Notes: a model not told the origin generated them from the letters alone. DNA of 64,000 bases from Hypomesus transpacificus (GCF_021917145.1 NW_025813837.1:1490193-1554192); one strand, 5' to 3'. Shown: positions 12,236 to 25,347, counted from the first letter of the stretch. Made by a program: numbers and translations.

Positions 12236-14981
12236 TCAGAAGAAGTAGATCTGTTGATAAGATGTGAAGTTTGCAGAGTAGGTCGGTGTGTAGTTATAGA
12301 TCAGCGATGCAGCCTCCTCTTCAGGTGAGCTGAAGGAATGCCAACTTCTCCTGCCTTCCATAGACAAGAGTTGTTGCCATGGAAATAGAAATTGTTGGAA
12401 TCAAATATAATAAAACATTAAATAACACAGTCCAATATAACACAGGTGAATCATAGAGAATCAATGGTGCCACAACCTCAAAGTTTGTCCATAAACTGTA
12501 CAATTATATCAATTACAATATAATATATCTTTTGAAAGTTTGGGTCAACTTTATTAGTTGGAGCAAAAAATATCTACCTTCATTGACAAAGAATTCAGCC
12601 AGTAGAGAGGACACTCTCACAGCATTAGGGGAGTGAGGGAAGTTCATCTTAGTATTCCACATGAAACGGTTCACCTCTGGGTGCCACTGGACTCCATAAA
12701 ATGGATATTTCTTCCCTGTAGTCATCAGAAAAACACCCTAATCAAACTTTCATATGGACGCTGTTACACGGTCACAACATAGATTATATAATTGCAAAAT
12801 AATACATGATTAAGTTTTATGTTGTGACTTGTTACAGCCCAAAGTATAGTGTTAGTATTTCAGTACTACAGCAGATTATTCTATTGACTGATTCCGTAAC
12901 CATCGATTGAGTTCCAACCTTCCATTGTAGAGACAAAGACGGCCCCATTCGAAGCAACGTTAGTGGACAGGATGGAGAAGAAACTCTGCAACTCCTTATT
13001 ATCCACGAAAGTCTTTAAAAGAAGGAAACAGCTGTGAGACATGGGGGGCCGGGGGCCAGGGGCTGGGGGCCAGGGGCCGGGGGGGGGGACCTGAACCTGC
13101 CCACTGCAGGGTAGATGGAGGTACACTACCTTTTCTGTCACTCCATAGTTGTGGAAGTTCCCAGTCAGAGGCTCGTGGGTTAGAGCCGTCATAATCTCGC
13201 GGGGAAAACTCAGGAACATCTTACTGGAATGGGCCTCTAGCGAAAGAGTGAGAAGAGAGAGAGAGAAATACAGAGGTAAGGGGGGGGGGGGGGAAAGCAA
13301 AGGCGCAAGTTGGTTAGATATCTAATTTCTTAAGAGGCATACTGATACTGGATACAGAAACTGTTTTTAGTTGCACTCCCAGTATGTAAACAGTACTTAA
13401 ATAAAATACCTGGCTTGTTCTTCAGTCACAATTCGAGAAGTCTACTGACCTCTGGTGGGTCACTGACACATATATTCGTAAACAACTGTGTTCACCAAGG
13501 AATGTGTGAACAAGGAAGAGTTAGATACATGTTTGCAGCTTCTGTCGATTGATGACAAAGAGAAGTCTCCTTCTACTGCTTCTAGGAGTCTCACTGCTTC
13601 TGGGAGTCTCTGAGGCTCCCGTATGTAAACAGCCCCTTGATGCTAACTCGATGCTATCGGGTAGAGTTCAGGCTACCGGTGCTGGGCCCACCTGCTGTGA
13701 GGTTGAGAGGGAGGGCCATGTTCTCAGCCGGAGTTTTGGTCAGAAGGTTCTCTCCTGTCACCAGGTAGGTCAGCAGCTGTAACCCCAGACAGGTGCCCCA
13801 GATGGGGAACACATCACCTGAATCGTTGGCCTGAGGACAGACAGACAGGCAGGCAGACGGGCAGGCGGACAGACGAGTAGATAAAAAGGAAAGAAAACAG
13901 TGTCGTTATAAACAAACTGACCAACTTTATAGATCATAGAAGTATCAGAAGTCAATGATGTGATGTCAGGTTCTGGAGCACTGACCGTCAGGGCCAGCCT
14001 GTAGAAGATCTGAGCCACCCTGGAGAAGTCAGACGTCTCCAGATCCGAAGCTCCTCCGATCAGCAACAAGCTGGAGAACAGTTCAGTCAGTGGAATTCAG
14101 ACAGTCCAAACTGCTCCATTCGTCAGTCCATTCATTCATCCATCCATGTATTTATCCATCCATCTATACTTTCTGTTCCTTTAGCAGCTATCCTTCAGTT
14201 TATTTACCCATCCATCTATCCACACATCCATTCCTTTATTTATCCATCCATCCCCTTGAGGAAATAGATTGGAGAACGACTGGCAAACATATACCCTATG
14301 TATAACAATCCATATTACAGTATAATGAAACAGATGGAACTGGACCAAAACTACAGTATGTAAGTTAATGGAGCTGATTATGACAGCACTGGGCTACCTG
14401 TAACTGTGTACTCTAACAACTGTAACTCACCCATTTATGCGCTTGAAGATGTCCTCGTACTCTTCAGGAGTGTGGGTCAACCTGAAGAAGAACCCAAGAA
14501 ACCCTCGATCAGGTGTTGACATAGCAAGACTGGATCTCCACTCCCAGTTCACCGAAAATCACAAAGGTAGTTGCAAGGATTAGCTGTGTACCTGATGGGC
14601 ATAACCCGGCTCCCCGCTGATTCTAAATACTTCACATATGAAGAGGGTATGTATGTCTTCCCGAACGGTTTCATTTCATCGTCCACGACGTCCTGCGTCA
14701 GAATACCTGTGCGAAATTATTGGGGAACAAAACAATGTTTAGAAGAACGAGATATCAAAGTTGACAGACGAGCTCTAAAATAAGATGTAAATAAAACAAG
14801 CTTTAAGGTAAGAACATGTATGGGAAAAAAGTTATCATAAAGTACTACGATGAAGCATATCGGTCACGGACTCACCGATAATCGGTCTGTTGTTCATTGG
14901 GCCCAGATTCCGTGCAGACGGCCTTGCGTTGCTCCAACTGACACACAGTTGACAGCAAAGGAGAAAAACAGCGCTAAACAT
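12236..14981 (-). CDS. ggh: Gamma-glutamyl hydrolase, complete
   Basis: A lysosomal or secreted peptidase that removes poly-gamma-glutamate tails from folates and antifolates. Exons on the minus strand: 14876-14981, 14592-14706, 14431-14481, 13986-14070, 13692-13830, 13130-13236, 12919-13012, 12578-12715, 12236-12354. They join in phase to 317 codons plus stop; human is 318 as I remember it. Residues 1-18 form a signal peptide ([19 protein letters not shown]). The class I amidotransferase-like fold is visible as [20 protein letters not shown], the nucleophile in [10 protein letters not shown], and the catalytic histidine in YGVQWHPE. The C-terminus is [22 protein letters not shown]. The acceptor of the last exon (after GGAAG) has a weak pyrimidine tract, but this choice keeps the frame and the alignment to EARKNNHHF of human GGH. 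Confidence 0.95.
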
Positions 14982-16173
14982 TGTAAATCCCTGTGTCCAC
15001 TTTTTATTTATTTACTGCAGGTAGGTTTCCCTGTTACGCTGTCTAGGGAGAGACATCAAGGAAACTGTTTATAGCTGCAGAAGTGTGAAGGAAGTACGTG
15101 CTATAGAGGAAGTCTGGAATGCACAGTGACATGTGATATTCCTGTTTCATGTTTCACATCTTGGTGGTATGTAGTTCCACAAGTTCCACATATAAACAAT
15201 CACTCCCTCACATACACATTTTTTCTCACACAACCACAGGAAGACACGCATGTTTTTCAGCGCCCGAGTTGGTAATGCCCCACACACCTGGAAAACCTCG
15301 CTTGCGAAAGTCCATGGACTTTGTTGTGACACCATGGCTGCAAGCACGCCATTCAAGTCAGCAATCAAATGTGTTAACAGCACACGATGAGAACTGTGTT
15401 TCTGGGCCACAAATTCATCCTGTGATGTGTTAATTGGTTGGCCACCAGCAGTTTGCATTTTAATTATGAACACTTTTCAACGTCTCACGGCCAATGCGTG
15501 ATAGTTTGCAGCCCTGCAACCGGTTTTGTAAGTCCTCTCATGGGAACGTGCCGCGTGGGTTACAACAAGTCAGCAACATTTCACAATGTCATTGAAAATG
15601 GGAAGTTCAAAATGTTTATTAACTTACGCCAGACAAATAGGCTAGTACATTGGGTGATTTGGGTAATCTGGGACATTGAGTAATGTTGACGCCTAAACTC
15701 CAGAGCGTTTTCTTCCCAGCTATGACAATGTCTATTCCACAGAACTTTGACTAGGTTTAGCATGGATGTTATGTGACTGAAATCACAAAACGTGATTGGT
15801 GTGGTGTCACAGAAAGGGTTAGGGCACTAGTCAATTATGAAGCTCTAAGAAGAGAAGATGAAAATGCATGAAAAAAATGTCCCAGATCCCCGAATTCACC
15901 CTACACAAGTGTGCACAGAAATTACACAAAAGTTATCATAATAAACATACAGACAGATAGGCTACACAATAACACATTTGTTAACAGCCCACTAACAGTT
16001 TTACATTTCGTTTAGCCTACATGAAATAGGCTATGCAAACGCAAAACACAGTATCAAATCCTGTTTGGTAGAGCAGTGACTGAACTGAAACGTGTTCCCA
16101 TTGCAAACCTATAAGGCTCATAAACCTACAACAAGTGAATCGGAAAATCCCCCCACCACCCCCACCTCCTCCA
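14982..16173. other. Intergenic region between ggh and the dusp26-like gene
   Basis: This contains the ggh 5' flank and the 3' UTR/flank of the dusp26-like gene. No further coding exon or recognisable repeat family was seen; composition is AT-rich and unique-looking. Confidence 0.5.
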
Positions 16174-17616
16174 CTAGGATTGACCGTGCTTTCCGTGAAT
16201 CTTGGCGTCAAGTTTAATGAGCTGCCTGAGGAAGCCTCTGTTAGGGATGACGCCCCGGTTGTCCTTCACTGCGCATATGGCCTCCACCAGGGTCAGATGC
16301 TGTTTCAGCATGAGATAGGCCAGGACTAGTGTGGCTGAGCGGCTCACGCCAACTGCACAGTGCACCAAAACTGTACCTGAGACAGCCAACAGAGAGCGCC
16401 AGAGAGTAAGATCAGGTTTAAACAGTATGAATACAACAATCATCTCCTCCCTCTCACCTCCTCTCCCTCCTTTCATCTCCTCCCCACCCTGCCTCACTCT
16501 CACCTCCTCCTCTTTCCCTCCCCCACACTCTCCCCACCCTCCCTCACTCCCTCACCTCCTCCCCACCCACCCTACCTCATTCTCACCTCCTCCTCCCTCC
16601 CCTCTCCCAAGATACCCTATCAACTCCTATACCAACCCTTTCATCTCCTCCCCCACCCTCTCCCCTCCTCCCTCTCACCTCCTCCACTGAGTGCCGTGTA
16701 GATGAAGTCTGCCGCTGTCTGGAAGTTGGCGCTCATGTCGTAGTCGCAGCAGTCGCGGCCCTCGATGCCCAGATAGGTGATGTTCATGCCCTGGTAGGTC
16801 TCTGCCCCTCCCCTTAGCCTGCTGTGGGCCGCGTTCAACACGTGTGTGATGCGGTGGAGGGCGAGCTCGCTTCGGTTGTCCGCGCTGCTCCTACAGCAAA
16901 ACACCCGACGGTTAGCACTCGGTTTAAATTATGTATGGAGACGATATAATTGGTTTAACACTGGCTGTAATATTGTGCAATAACTTTGAATCAAGTGGAT
17001 TCAGTACTGTAGTTTAGTACAATAGTTATGGAGATGGTAGTTGGCTCCGTATTGTAGTTTAGTACATAAAATGTCAATGGAAGTGCAGCTTTAATTGCTA
17101 TGACAGACACAAATCAGACCAACGATTTATTGAAGACTCTGGAATGGAGACCCAATCAAGCCTCACAGCCAGGCCAGAGGAAATGGAGACCGTTTGACTG
17201 TGAATATCTGGGAGGAGTAGCAGATCTCAAGAGGTCAACAGTGGAAACTCAGTGAAAGTATATCACCACAGGCTCCCAGAGCAAAGCCCAGCTGGAGACG
17301 GCTACAGTTACACTGCCTGCATTCTAAACAGATTTACGATCGGCGACCTTTTTTCTGTGCATGGACCACAACCGGGACTTAGCTAGCAAGTTGTCAGCAT
17401 ATTAGTCGGCCAGACAACTAGCCAGTCAGTCACTTACTGGTCTCCAATGTAGAGCTTGGGCCAGACCTCGTCAGCATGGCTGACAATCGCCTTCCCTGTG
17501 TAGAGCAGCCTCTCCAGATCGACCACGGCCAGCCCAGGGGAGCTCAGGTCAATCTCCACCTGGCGAGGAGGCGGCCTGTCGTTCCAGGAGGGCGGGAGTT
17601 TGGAAATATAAGACAT
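16174..17616 (-). CDS. dusp26: Dual specificity phosphatase 26-like, complete
   Basis: An atypical dual-specificity phosphatase; in mammals DUSP26 acts on MAP kinases and other substrates. Exons: 17438-17616, 16679-16890, 16174-16376, in phase, giving 197 aa. The start used is the ATG of [11 protein letters not shown]; the frame is open a little further upstream but without an ATG. Landmarks: [47 protein letters not shown], and the catalytic loop [11 protein letters not shown] (HCX5R) with [10 protein letters not shown] after it. These match DUSP26 better than DUSP13 or DUSP29. The human N-terminus is longer and different, so a further 5' exon is possible. Adjacency to rnf122 (with ggh between) supports the DUSP26 assignment. 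Confidence 0.87.
16440..16678. repeat. Pyrimidine-rich low-complexity intron
   Basis: Intron 2 of the dusp26-like gene is dominated by CTCC/CACC runs on the plus strand (purine-rich on the coding strand). No coding signal. Confidence 0.8.
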
Positions 17617-17661
17617 GAGCTCTGTATTGCCCTGGGATCCAGCTGCCCTCCGATGAAACAC

Positions 17662-18429
17662 CGTCCTGTGGCCCTGGAGAGCGCTGATCTGTCAAGCTCC
17701 TTCTGGTGGATTAGCCAGGGCAGGCTTGTAGCCTCTGCTAATGTTAGCTCAGGTAGTAAATATGTGAGGCCACTTAGAGCCGTTAGCCACCGACCTGTGA
17801 GTTGAGTCTCTGCAGTCCGACCAGGTGTGCTGTGACCACAGCCGCTGCTTGTCCATACAGTCGTCAGGGTGGTCTGGTGCTCTGTCCTGTCAATCAAACA
17901 CGAGGCGTGTTCTGCGGGGTTTCCGAGAGCCCTGTTATGCTTTTACATCAAAATAGCAGGCTATTTAAAGCTGTGAATTCTAGCTGGCTGGCAGTGTGAA
18001 TGTACATCCACAGATGTCAAAATTCAACAGACAAGTTACTCTTTTTCGCCTTTCTTGTGGTTTGATTTGGCTACGAGACTTCAAATTCGTTGTACATTTC
18101 TGAAAATCTTCCAACCCAACACAGGAACACACAAAAATGAGAGCAATGAGATACAAAATTGTCCTGACATTTAATTCAGTTCTCAGTCTTGAATCATGGC
18201 CATTTCTAAATTGGTCAGGGAAACATTGTCATCTGGTGGTGCAAACATGCATTACATCAGAAACCTGTACAGGCATGATATTGTTCTTTATTCCTTGTTC
18301 TTATATTCCTATTTTCTTTATTTTACATGTCCTCTATGTTACAAATATATATTTATTTTAGTTAACAGTGAACTAATTTACAATGATGCTTTATTTTAAC
18401 ACAGAAAATAAACAAATAACATTTTCTTC
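17662..18429. other. dusp26-like upstream region
   Basis: Probable 5' UTR and promoter of the dusp26-like gene followed by AT-rich intergenic DNA. A possible splice acceptor (GCTTGACAG) lies upstream of the first ATG on the minus strand, so an untranslated or short coding 5' exon could exist here. No other gene recognised. Confidence 0.35.
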
Positions 18430-19955
18430 CATGCAAAGCTTAAAGTGATAGTGTTTATTTTATAAACAATATAAAAACGCCCACCTCTTTAAATGGCACA
18501 TTTTCCCCCCCTTACAGAAATGAGACGTCTTGAGTGATTTCAACAAGGACGTGTGGATCACACAGTCTACAGAAAAGTGATTCTTTTGGTGACTCAATAG
18601 AGCGAGGACAAACTATTTGCTGATGTAGCAAGACAAGTTAGTAAACCCCATTTCCCCATCGCAACGGTTCAAGCACCAACTTCAAACCCCCTCAGTGCCC
18701 TCTGAGATACAGGTGATATGACAGTGCATGCATGATAAAAGATGACTGGGGAAAAAAACAATGCCAACCTTCCTGTGGTGACTTCAAAGGCTATAGGAAC
18801 ACAGACAGCATTGTGACAGGGTGCCGGCAATGGCGATGATGACCTAGAAGGTGGGGGTGTCTAAAAGGGTAAATCTCATGGCATTGCAAAAAATAGGAGA
18901 CATGTAAAACAAAACCTTAGTGACAGGAACCCTGGTGAGGTAGACATTGCTCGAGCTTAGATCTAGAAGCCGATTGGTCATCCGCTACAGAAAACTGAAA
19001 ACACCCGTCACGTTTCCTGTCCCCCATCTTCAACCGAGCCATCTGATTGGTTGTGGATTTTCCACAGATTAAACCTGTTCCTTCTACACTACTGCTCTAC
19101 ACTGACCTATGAGCTAGGGTAAAGTGGGCGGGGCAATAGGAGTAGGCTAACAGGTACAGGGAATATGAATGGATTGAGAATGGGCCTTGAGCCCAAAGCA
19201 CACAGCGTTACCTATTAGGTGTACTGTGTGTCGTCACCGGGTGTGGCCTCACAAAAAAGCATTTGAGGTGTATCTATATGAGCCGGTTAAGAACATGTGT
19301 ATGTCTCTGGTCATGTGATCTGGACTCCTGCCAAGTCCTGACCTCGAGAGAGGCAGGGTCAGAGGTCAGAGGAGGCCTCTCCCTCTTCCAAAACATAACA
19401 TGGTGAATCTTCATGAAGTTTCTCTCGGAAAGCTTGTATTAGGCTGCCAAAAGACAGATATATAATATGCTGAAAGCAATCATGGCTAACAACTACACTT
19501 GGTTCGAAATCCCATTTACTGTCCTTTGGCAAACACTGAAGGGTTAGTAGAGATAAACTTGAATATCTATACCTCTAATCTGAACAGCGTTTCCTATGTT
19601 GGACTCTTGACAGCATAAACGAGCCAACACAGACAGGCCTAATTCCAGTCCTGTCTTTCTATCACGTCCCTATCCCTGGAGCCTTCCAGACCTCTCTGCA
19701 TCTTATGGTGGAGAAGGACAACAACGACTCCTGTGACGGGTTTAATTAGGGTTAAATGACACATCATTATAATCGTCAACTGAGTTTAGGCTTCATCGTT
19801 GGGCTGTAAGGAAGAAGTCTGGATCAAACTAGCTGCTCAATCTGTCAATGGAAGATTTGTCACGAAAAAGAAAGAAAGACAAACAAACTTTGAGGCGGTC
19901 TCACACCCTGAGCCCCAGAATCAGTCCAATGCTCAGAGCAAGGAGCTGGTCCAGA
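18430..19955 (-). other. Probable bag4 3' UTR and flank
   Basis: This follows the bag4 stop at 19956 on the minus strand. No open frame of interest is seen. AATAAA signals on the minus strand near 18455-18460 would give a 3' UTR of about 1.5 kb. The assignment as UTR is inferred from position only. Confidence 0.4.
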
Positions 19956-22533
19956 TCAGAAAGCCTTCTTCTCCAGCCGGTCAAGGATGAGCTGGATCCT
20001 CTTCACGGCCTCCTTGCGGGCCAGCCTGACCGTGTCCAGTCCCTGCGTTTCCACAGAGTCCAGCTCCAGCAGCTCCTTGGTCAGCAGTTCCTCCAGGTAC
20101 CGGTAACTTTTGTCTGATTTTTTGCCCACAAACTCGTCAACGTCTTCTTGGAGCAGAAGCACCCGTGCCATGATCTGCTGGACTTTGGCCAGGCTGGGGT
20201 TGTCGCTCAGGGGCTGGGGCCCAATCGGGGCCTGCGGCTGGGGTGGAGCTTGAGGGCCTTGGGGCTGAGGGGCTGGGCCACAGGGTGAAGAGTCACCCTG
20301 GGCTGGCCTAGGCTCCGTCTGTCCGCCCCCCTTCACCGTTCTGTTGTACATCTGGGGCGGGGAACTGAAGTCTACAGGTTTCCCGTTGGGGGGGTTTGGG
20401 GAGGGTCCCGGCCTGTGTTTGGGGCCCACTTGTGGGGCTCGTTGGTGCTGGTGTGGCTGGGGTCCTGTGTAGTGTTGGTCCTGACGCATTAAAAGAAGAG
20501 AAAGGAAGTTACAAAAGAAGGAATAGTGTTAGAATTAGTATTGGATCAAATTCAATTTGAAAGCCATTGACCCTCTAATACCCTTTCTGGCTCATCCCCC
20601 CCCCCCCCCCCCATGCATTTACAGCAATAACAGTGGTCTGAAAACAGGAGTTGGCTGTAACAAAGGGCTTGGCTTCCTAAGAGCTCTCACCTTGGGTTGG
20701 TACGGTGGGGGGGCTCCAGTGCCGGTCCCAGGCCAGGCTGGAGGCTGGGCAGGACGCACTGGGTTCCCATAGTGGCTGTGGGGGGGCTGGGTGCCAGGCG
20801 CCCACTGCTGCTGCGGCTGTGGGTGCTGCTGTGGGTGCTGCTGTGGGTGCTGCTGTGGGTGCTGCTGTGGGTGCGAGGGCCCGTATGCACCAGGGTGGGC
20901 CCAGGCCTCAACCTGGGACCTGGGGTGAAGACCCTGCCCAGCAGGGTATGGTGGGTTTTGGGGCAACGCGTGACTCCCTTCCCCGTAGTGGGGATAAGAC
21001 CCAGGGGGATATCCAGGACCCTGTAGAGAGGGGTAGATGTTACAAAGGCACGGTCTGTTGCAAGGTCTCCTTGAGGTACAAAAGGTCAGAGAGCTCATTT
21101 TATGTTGAGCAGGTTAAAAACACAGAGATAAGATACAACAACTGCTGTACAGCAAAAGCAAGCTCTCAAACAGGAAAAACAGTCGTCGTATATCATGTCT
21201 TAAGGGCCTACTTAAATATTGATCAATATAGTAACATGAAGACCACCACATAACAATATGAAAATACCAATGGATAACATAAGGTAATACAGCCATCTGC
21301 TGATTGGGATTCACAAGTGCAAATAGTCAACCCTTCCATGACTTCCTTGCCTTCCAAACTACTCAACATGTCAGACCAGTGTTAGGATGAACATACCCCT
21401 TGACAGTGTGGAGCGGGATAGTGGTGGTGATGGTGGTGTGGGCCGTGTGATTGTCCGGAGCCCCCTGTGCTCTGCTCCGGCCCTGGGCAGCCTTGGCACT
21501 GGGCAGGGTACGGCCCTGGCTGCTGCCCTGGAGGCATCTGGTCGGCGCCGTAGAAAGGGTTGGACGGGTGGAAAGCGTTCTGCGAATACTGGCCCTGACC
21601 AGGGCTGTAGACATGGCCGCTAGGATACGTTGGCATTGCCTTATGAAAAGGAAAAGAAGAAGTGAGGAAAGGGGTAGAGAAAAGGAGACAGAGAAAAGTT
21701 AAGAGAATGAGATCGTGAGGGAGGAATGGAGAGCGATCGAGAGAGAGAGAATGACCGTCATCTCTGTGGTTCTGAATAGAGGTGTCAGAGAAAGGCGACG
21801 GCACTTAAGAGTCTTTGGATAAGCTTTGCTGTGACATAACATGATGGCGTACCTGGGGATTGTAAGGAGGCTGATCTGATCCCGAGGCAGGATAGGCATT
21901 AGCATAGTGCCCTGTGCAATGGGACTGGGGGTACCAGTAGTTTGAAGGGTACCCGGGATATTGAGAAGCGTCCTAAAACACAACATTAGAGGCCATAGAC
22001 AATAATGCAATAGCTTGTTTTCGTAAGATTTTCTGAGAATATGTAACATTATTTGTTAATGGGTTGAACTCTCAAATGGTTGCCGAACTGTGTGAAATTT
22101 GGTTCTGGGGGGAAATGTTTAATTAATGCATATTTATAGTCTTTGCCTACCAGTAGCTACTAACAAGGTTTACGGCATACAGAATGCAGCAATAGAAGAC
22201 TAATTACGACTTCTACACTGATTCATTATCAAATAAAATACTTGCTGGAATATTATTGCCCCTAATGTGTAATGTTGTCACGTCAGGATAAAACGTGCAA
22301 TAAAGCAAAAGTGCCAGCTCGCCAGCATGCTATTATATAAGCATCCATGAATGGGTGCTAGCTAGCTTGCAAAACAGCGTAGTGCTACACTAGCTAGCTA
22401 GATAATAAAGGATTAGGCTAATTTCGTGCTAGTTATCTATAGTACGATTTTAAATTGCTTGCTGAAATGGCTTTAGTTTCATTTAGTACAATTGACAGCT
22501 TAGTATAATCAACTTTCGATATCCACTTACCAT
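19956..22533 (-). CDS. bag4: BAG family molecular chaperone regulator 4 (SODD), complete
   Basis: A nucleotide-exchange cofactor of Hsp70 that in mammals also silences TNF-receptor death domains. Coding exons: 22531-22533, 21853-21972, 21397-21639, 20691-21020, 19956-20480, all phase 0, total 406 aa. The N-terminal two thirds are disordered and rich in Pro, Gln, Tyr and Gly (YPGYPSNYWYPQ, a six-His run, five HPQQ-type repeats). The C-terminal BAG domain is clear: KVQQIMARVLLLQEDVDEFVG, then YRYLEELLTKELLELDSVET and RKEAVKRIQLILDRLEKK. The first coding exon would contain only the ATG, directly followed by GTAAGT. The human protein is 457 aa with a longer N-terminus. The gene is head-to-head with lsm1, as in human. 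Confidence 0.92.
20816..20875 (-). repeat. 15-bp coding repeat in bag4 (His-Pro-Gln-Gln)
   Basis: Four to five near-perfect units on the minus strand encode the HPQQ stretch of bag4 exon 4. The repeat is in frame and likely length-variable. Confidence 0.85.
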
Positions 22534-23221
22534 AGCGTTATTTCAGTTTACGTTATTATTTTCCGAGTTGTAATTCGCAGGCCAGGCGGACTTGGGAGTG
22601 GACTGCATCTGATGATGATGATGCATCACTCGACTGTCTCTTGTACTCCTATCATTTTACTCGACAAAAATACACCTTTATTGAATTTAGTATCAACGAG
22701 ATAGCCCTGACCTGTAAAACCAAAATATTGGTTTAATCAAAAGTACAGATTCTTTTAAGTGATGTAATGTACAGGAAATGTTCCAAGTTCTAGTATAATA
22801 GTAAGGTACTGTCACTTTAATTTTTATATGTGCGTCATAGATTTGAGTCTTGTTTGGCCAATAGGCATTCAGATTTAACAGCTAATTGTGTCCAGTGCAT
22901 CTTTTTATCCAATAACAATGGAGGAACGCGGAAATCGAAATAAGACTCCAATGGACGTTTTAATAAATGTCCAACAAAATGTGTCAATAATATATAACTT
23001 TGTGGTTTAATGTATTTCTAGCTCTACATACATCAATAGTACACATTATAACTCTCAATGGCGATAAAGAAAAAAGTGATTGAGAGGTTAAAATTCCACA
23101 GGAAGTCATTCTGAAGTGTTTTCATGTGCTTCCTGTTGGGATACTTCACATACAAAATTCATGGCTTGATAACATAGAGATACAAAGATTATAATTGCAG
23201 ACATAATTACACACGCTCAAA
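22534..23221. promoter_or_regulatory. Shared bag4/lsm1 divergent promoter region
   Basis: About 690 bp separates the two start codons, which point away from each other. The region holds CCAAT motifs (for example 22858-22864 and 22907-22912) and no TATA box in an expected place. Divergent bag4-lsm1 arrangement is also known in human, which supports a shared promoter. Exact transcription starts cannot be read from the sequence. Confidence 0.6.
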
Positions 23222-24179
23222 ATGAATTACATGCCGGGGACAGCGAGTCTCATCGATGATGTCGATAGTAAGTTGGGATCTCGCAGACACCTTGGAACGA
23301 TGTTCAAAACCATATACTTAGCTATGGGTTGTGGATCATTTTAACTGATTTGACAACGTGCGTGTATAATTATAATGGATTTATAACGACCTTGCAACAA
23401 TGTATCACAAAGGTTTGGATACACTTGGGATCGTTTACGTTGTATATCTAGGTTGTAAACAGATTACTTTTCTCTCTTGCAGAGAAACACCTTGTACTGC
23501 TCCGTGATGGAAGAACGCTGATTGGGTATCTCCGAAGCATTGACCAGTTTGGTATGTCAAGTTAACTATTTGGCTGCATTCCCCGCAATTGTAACGTTTC
23601 ATGTAGAAGATATAAACTATATCTAAATCTCACAAATGAGTTCCCCAAAAAAGCAGATGTAATGCTGACCTTTTGTGGATATTTGCTGCTCCGTAACTCT
23701 TGGATTCTTTCGCAGCCAATCTAGTATTCCACCAAACTGTGGAGCGCATCCATGTGGGGAAAAAGTTTGGAGATATTCCTCGAGGAATATTCATTGTGAG
23801 AGGAGAAAATGTTGTCCTTCTCGGAGAGATAGTAAGTATCCACAATAACTACCAAGTCGCCTGTTTATGTGTATTGTGTATGATTCCCTCACCTCACATT
23901 GCTGCACCTCATGGCATACACCTGAATAGATAGTTAGCATACTTATACATATCCCTGCATGGGATACAAAGCCCTTCCTGTGTGACCAGGATTCCCATCT
24001 TTTCCCAGGACATGGACAAGCCATGCGACACAGTATTACAGCAGGTGTCCATAGAGGAGATCTTGGAGGAGCAGCGATCGCAGCAGCAGGCCAAGCAGGA
24101 AACGGACAAGGTGAAGATGCAAGCCCTGAAGGATAGAGGCCTGTCCGTTCCCAAAGCAGACAATCTGGATGAATACTGA
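23222..24179 (+). CDS. lsm1: U6 snRNA-associated Sm-like protein LSm1, complete
   Basis: A subunit of the cytoplasmic Lsm1-7 ring that binds the 3' end of deadenylated mRNA and promotes decapping and 5'-3' decay in P-bodies. Exons: 23222-23267, 23483-23551, 23716-23831, 24009-24179. They splice in phase to 133 aa, equal to human LSM1 as I remember it. The start is MNYMPGTASLIDDVDKKHLV. The Sm1 motif is HLVLLRDGRTLIGYLRSIDQFANLV and the Sm2 motif IFIVRGENVVLLGEI. The charged C-terminal extension typical of LSm1 follows (SIEEILEEQRSQQQAKQE, ending DNLDEY). An ATTAAA signal lies at 24568-24573. Confidence 0.97.
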
Positions 24180-24838
24180 CACTACCTTAATTGCTCTTAG
24201 TTTTGGTTGGACTCATCGGTTTCAATGCTGAATGCAAGGTCGTTTTTGGCAAGAAGATGGTGTGGTTGGATGCTACACCCCTCACACCAAATAATGTACT
24301 TATCTCATTTTACCGGTTCTAGAGAGAGATTTATAAAGCAATCCTTTTTCTTTCAAGTATGTGTTGAAACAGAATTTAAGGATTTTCGGGGCGTACCTAA
24401 CTAAACTGAGTTAGTCCACATTTGATGATTATGTTAAAAGAATATATCATTTTCTTATCTCAGCACTTAAAACATTTGTCACTATAGGCCTATGACTTCA
24501 TAATGATGGACTATCATTTTGAGATTGTGTAAAATGATCAAACTGTAATGGTCAGATTTCTTTTCGATTAAAATGATTTAATTTTTTTACTTGGCTGAGA
24601 GCTCATCTATTTGCTTTTGTGTTTTTCTGATTGACTTTTGTGTCTGGTTCTATTACACCTAAACACCTACATTTTAAATCAGGACCCACGTTTTTGTGCC
24701 AGAAGATGACGATTGATTGCATTACTAAACGTACGCTACAAATCTGTAGATTTGTGCAGTGACTGTTTGATTCCTCATTGTCAGAACAATACATTTAAGG
24801 CCAATACATTTATTTTGAAAAACCACGACAAGTCATGG

Positions 24839-24847
24839 CCCGGAAGT
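24839..24847 (+). promoter_or_regulatory. ETS-type core promoter motif upstream of tfip11
   Basis: CCCGGAAGT matches the ETS/GABP consensus common in TATA-less housekeeping promoters. About 110 bp downstream a good donor (GCAAG followed by GTAACT at 24961) suggests an untranslated first exon ending at 24960, spliced to the coding exon near 25338. This is inference from motifs. Confidence 0.45.
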
Positions 24848-25347
24848 ACTCTGGGCCAAAATACATCCTTTTGAGCTAGCTAGTTAACGTGAGTTAGAGC
24901 TTGTACTACAATTTTGGAATTGGAGACTTATTTTATCTGATAACTGACTCAGCAAGCAAGGTAACTAACCAATGACAAATGTTTCTTCTTGTCTGTTAGC
25001 TTTCTTGCACGATGCAGAATGTTAGGTGTATGCGCAACTTAATGTTGGCTAGTAGCTAACTGTACCCGTGGACTACGAAGCTAGTTAGCTGGTAGCGTTA
25101 ATGTCAGTCTGTGTTATCGTTACAGCCAGCATATTGTTTTTTTTTTATTGTACAACAGTATTATCCAGCGAGACTACAAAGCTTGAATATAGCCAAAGCT
25201 ACTATGTGGAAAGCTAGCCATCATCTGTCAGACGTGCAATCATTGTGCAATATTAGTTAGGATCATACTGCCATGACGCTTATAAAATTAAACTAACTGA
25301 ATGAATCCTCTTGTATTGTTTTTCTTTATGCAAACAAAGCGTCCGTC

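Noticed and set aside
17617-17661. Longer N-terminus (FHRRAAGSQGNTEL) for the dusp26-like protein
   Set aside because: The codon at 17661 is GTG, not ATG. The frame is open, but the first ATG is at 17616, so the shorter start was used.
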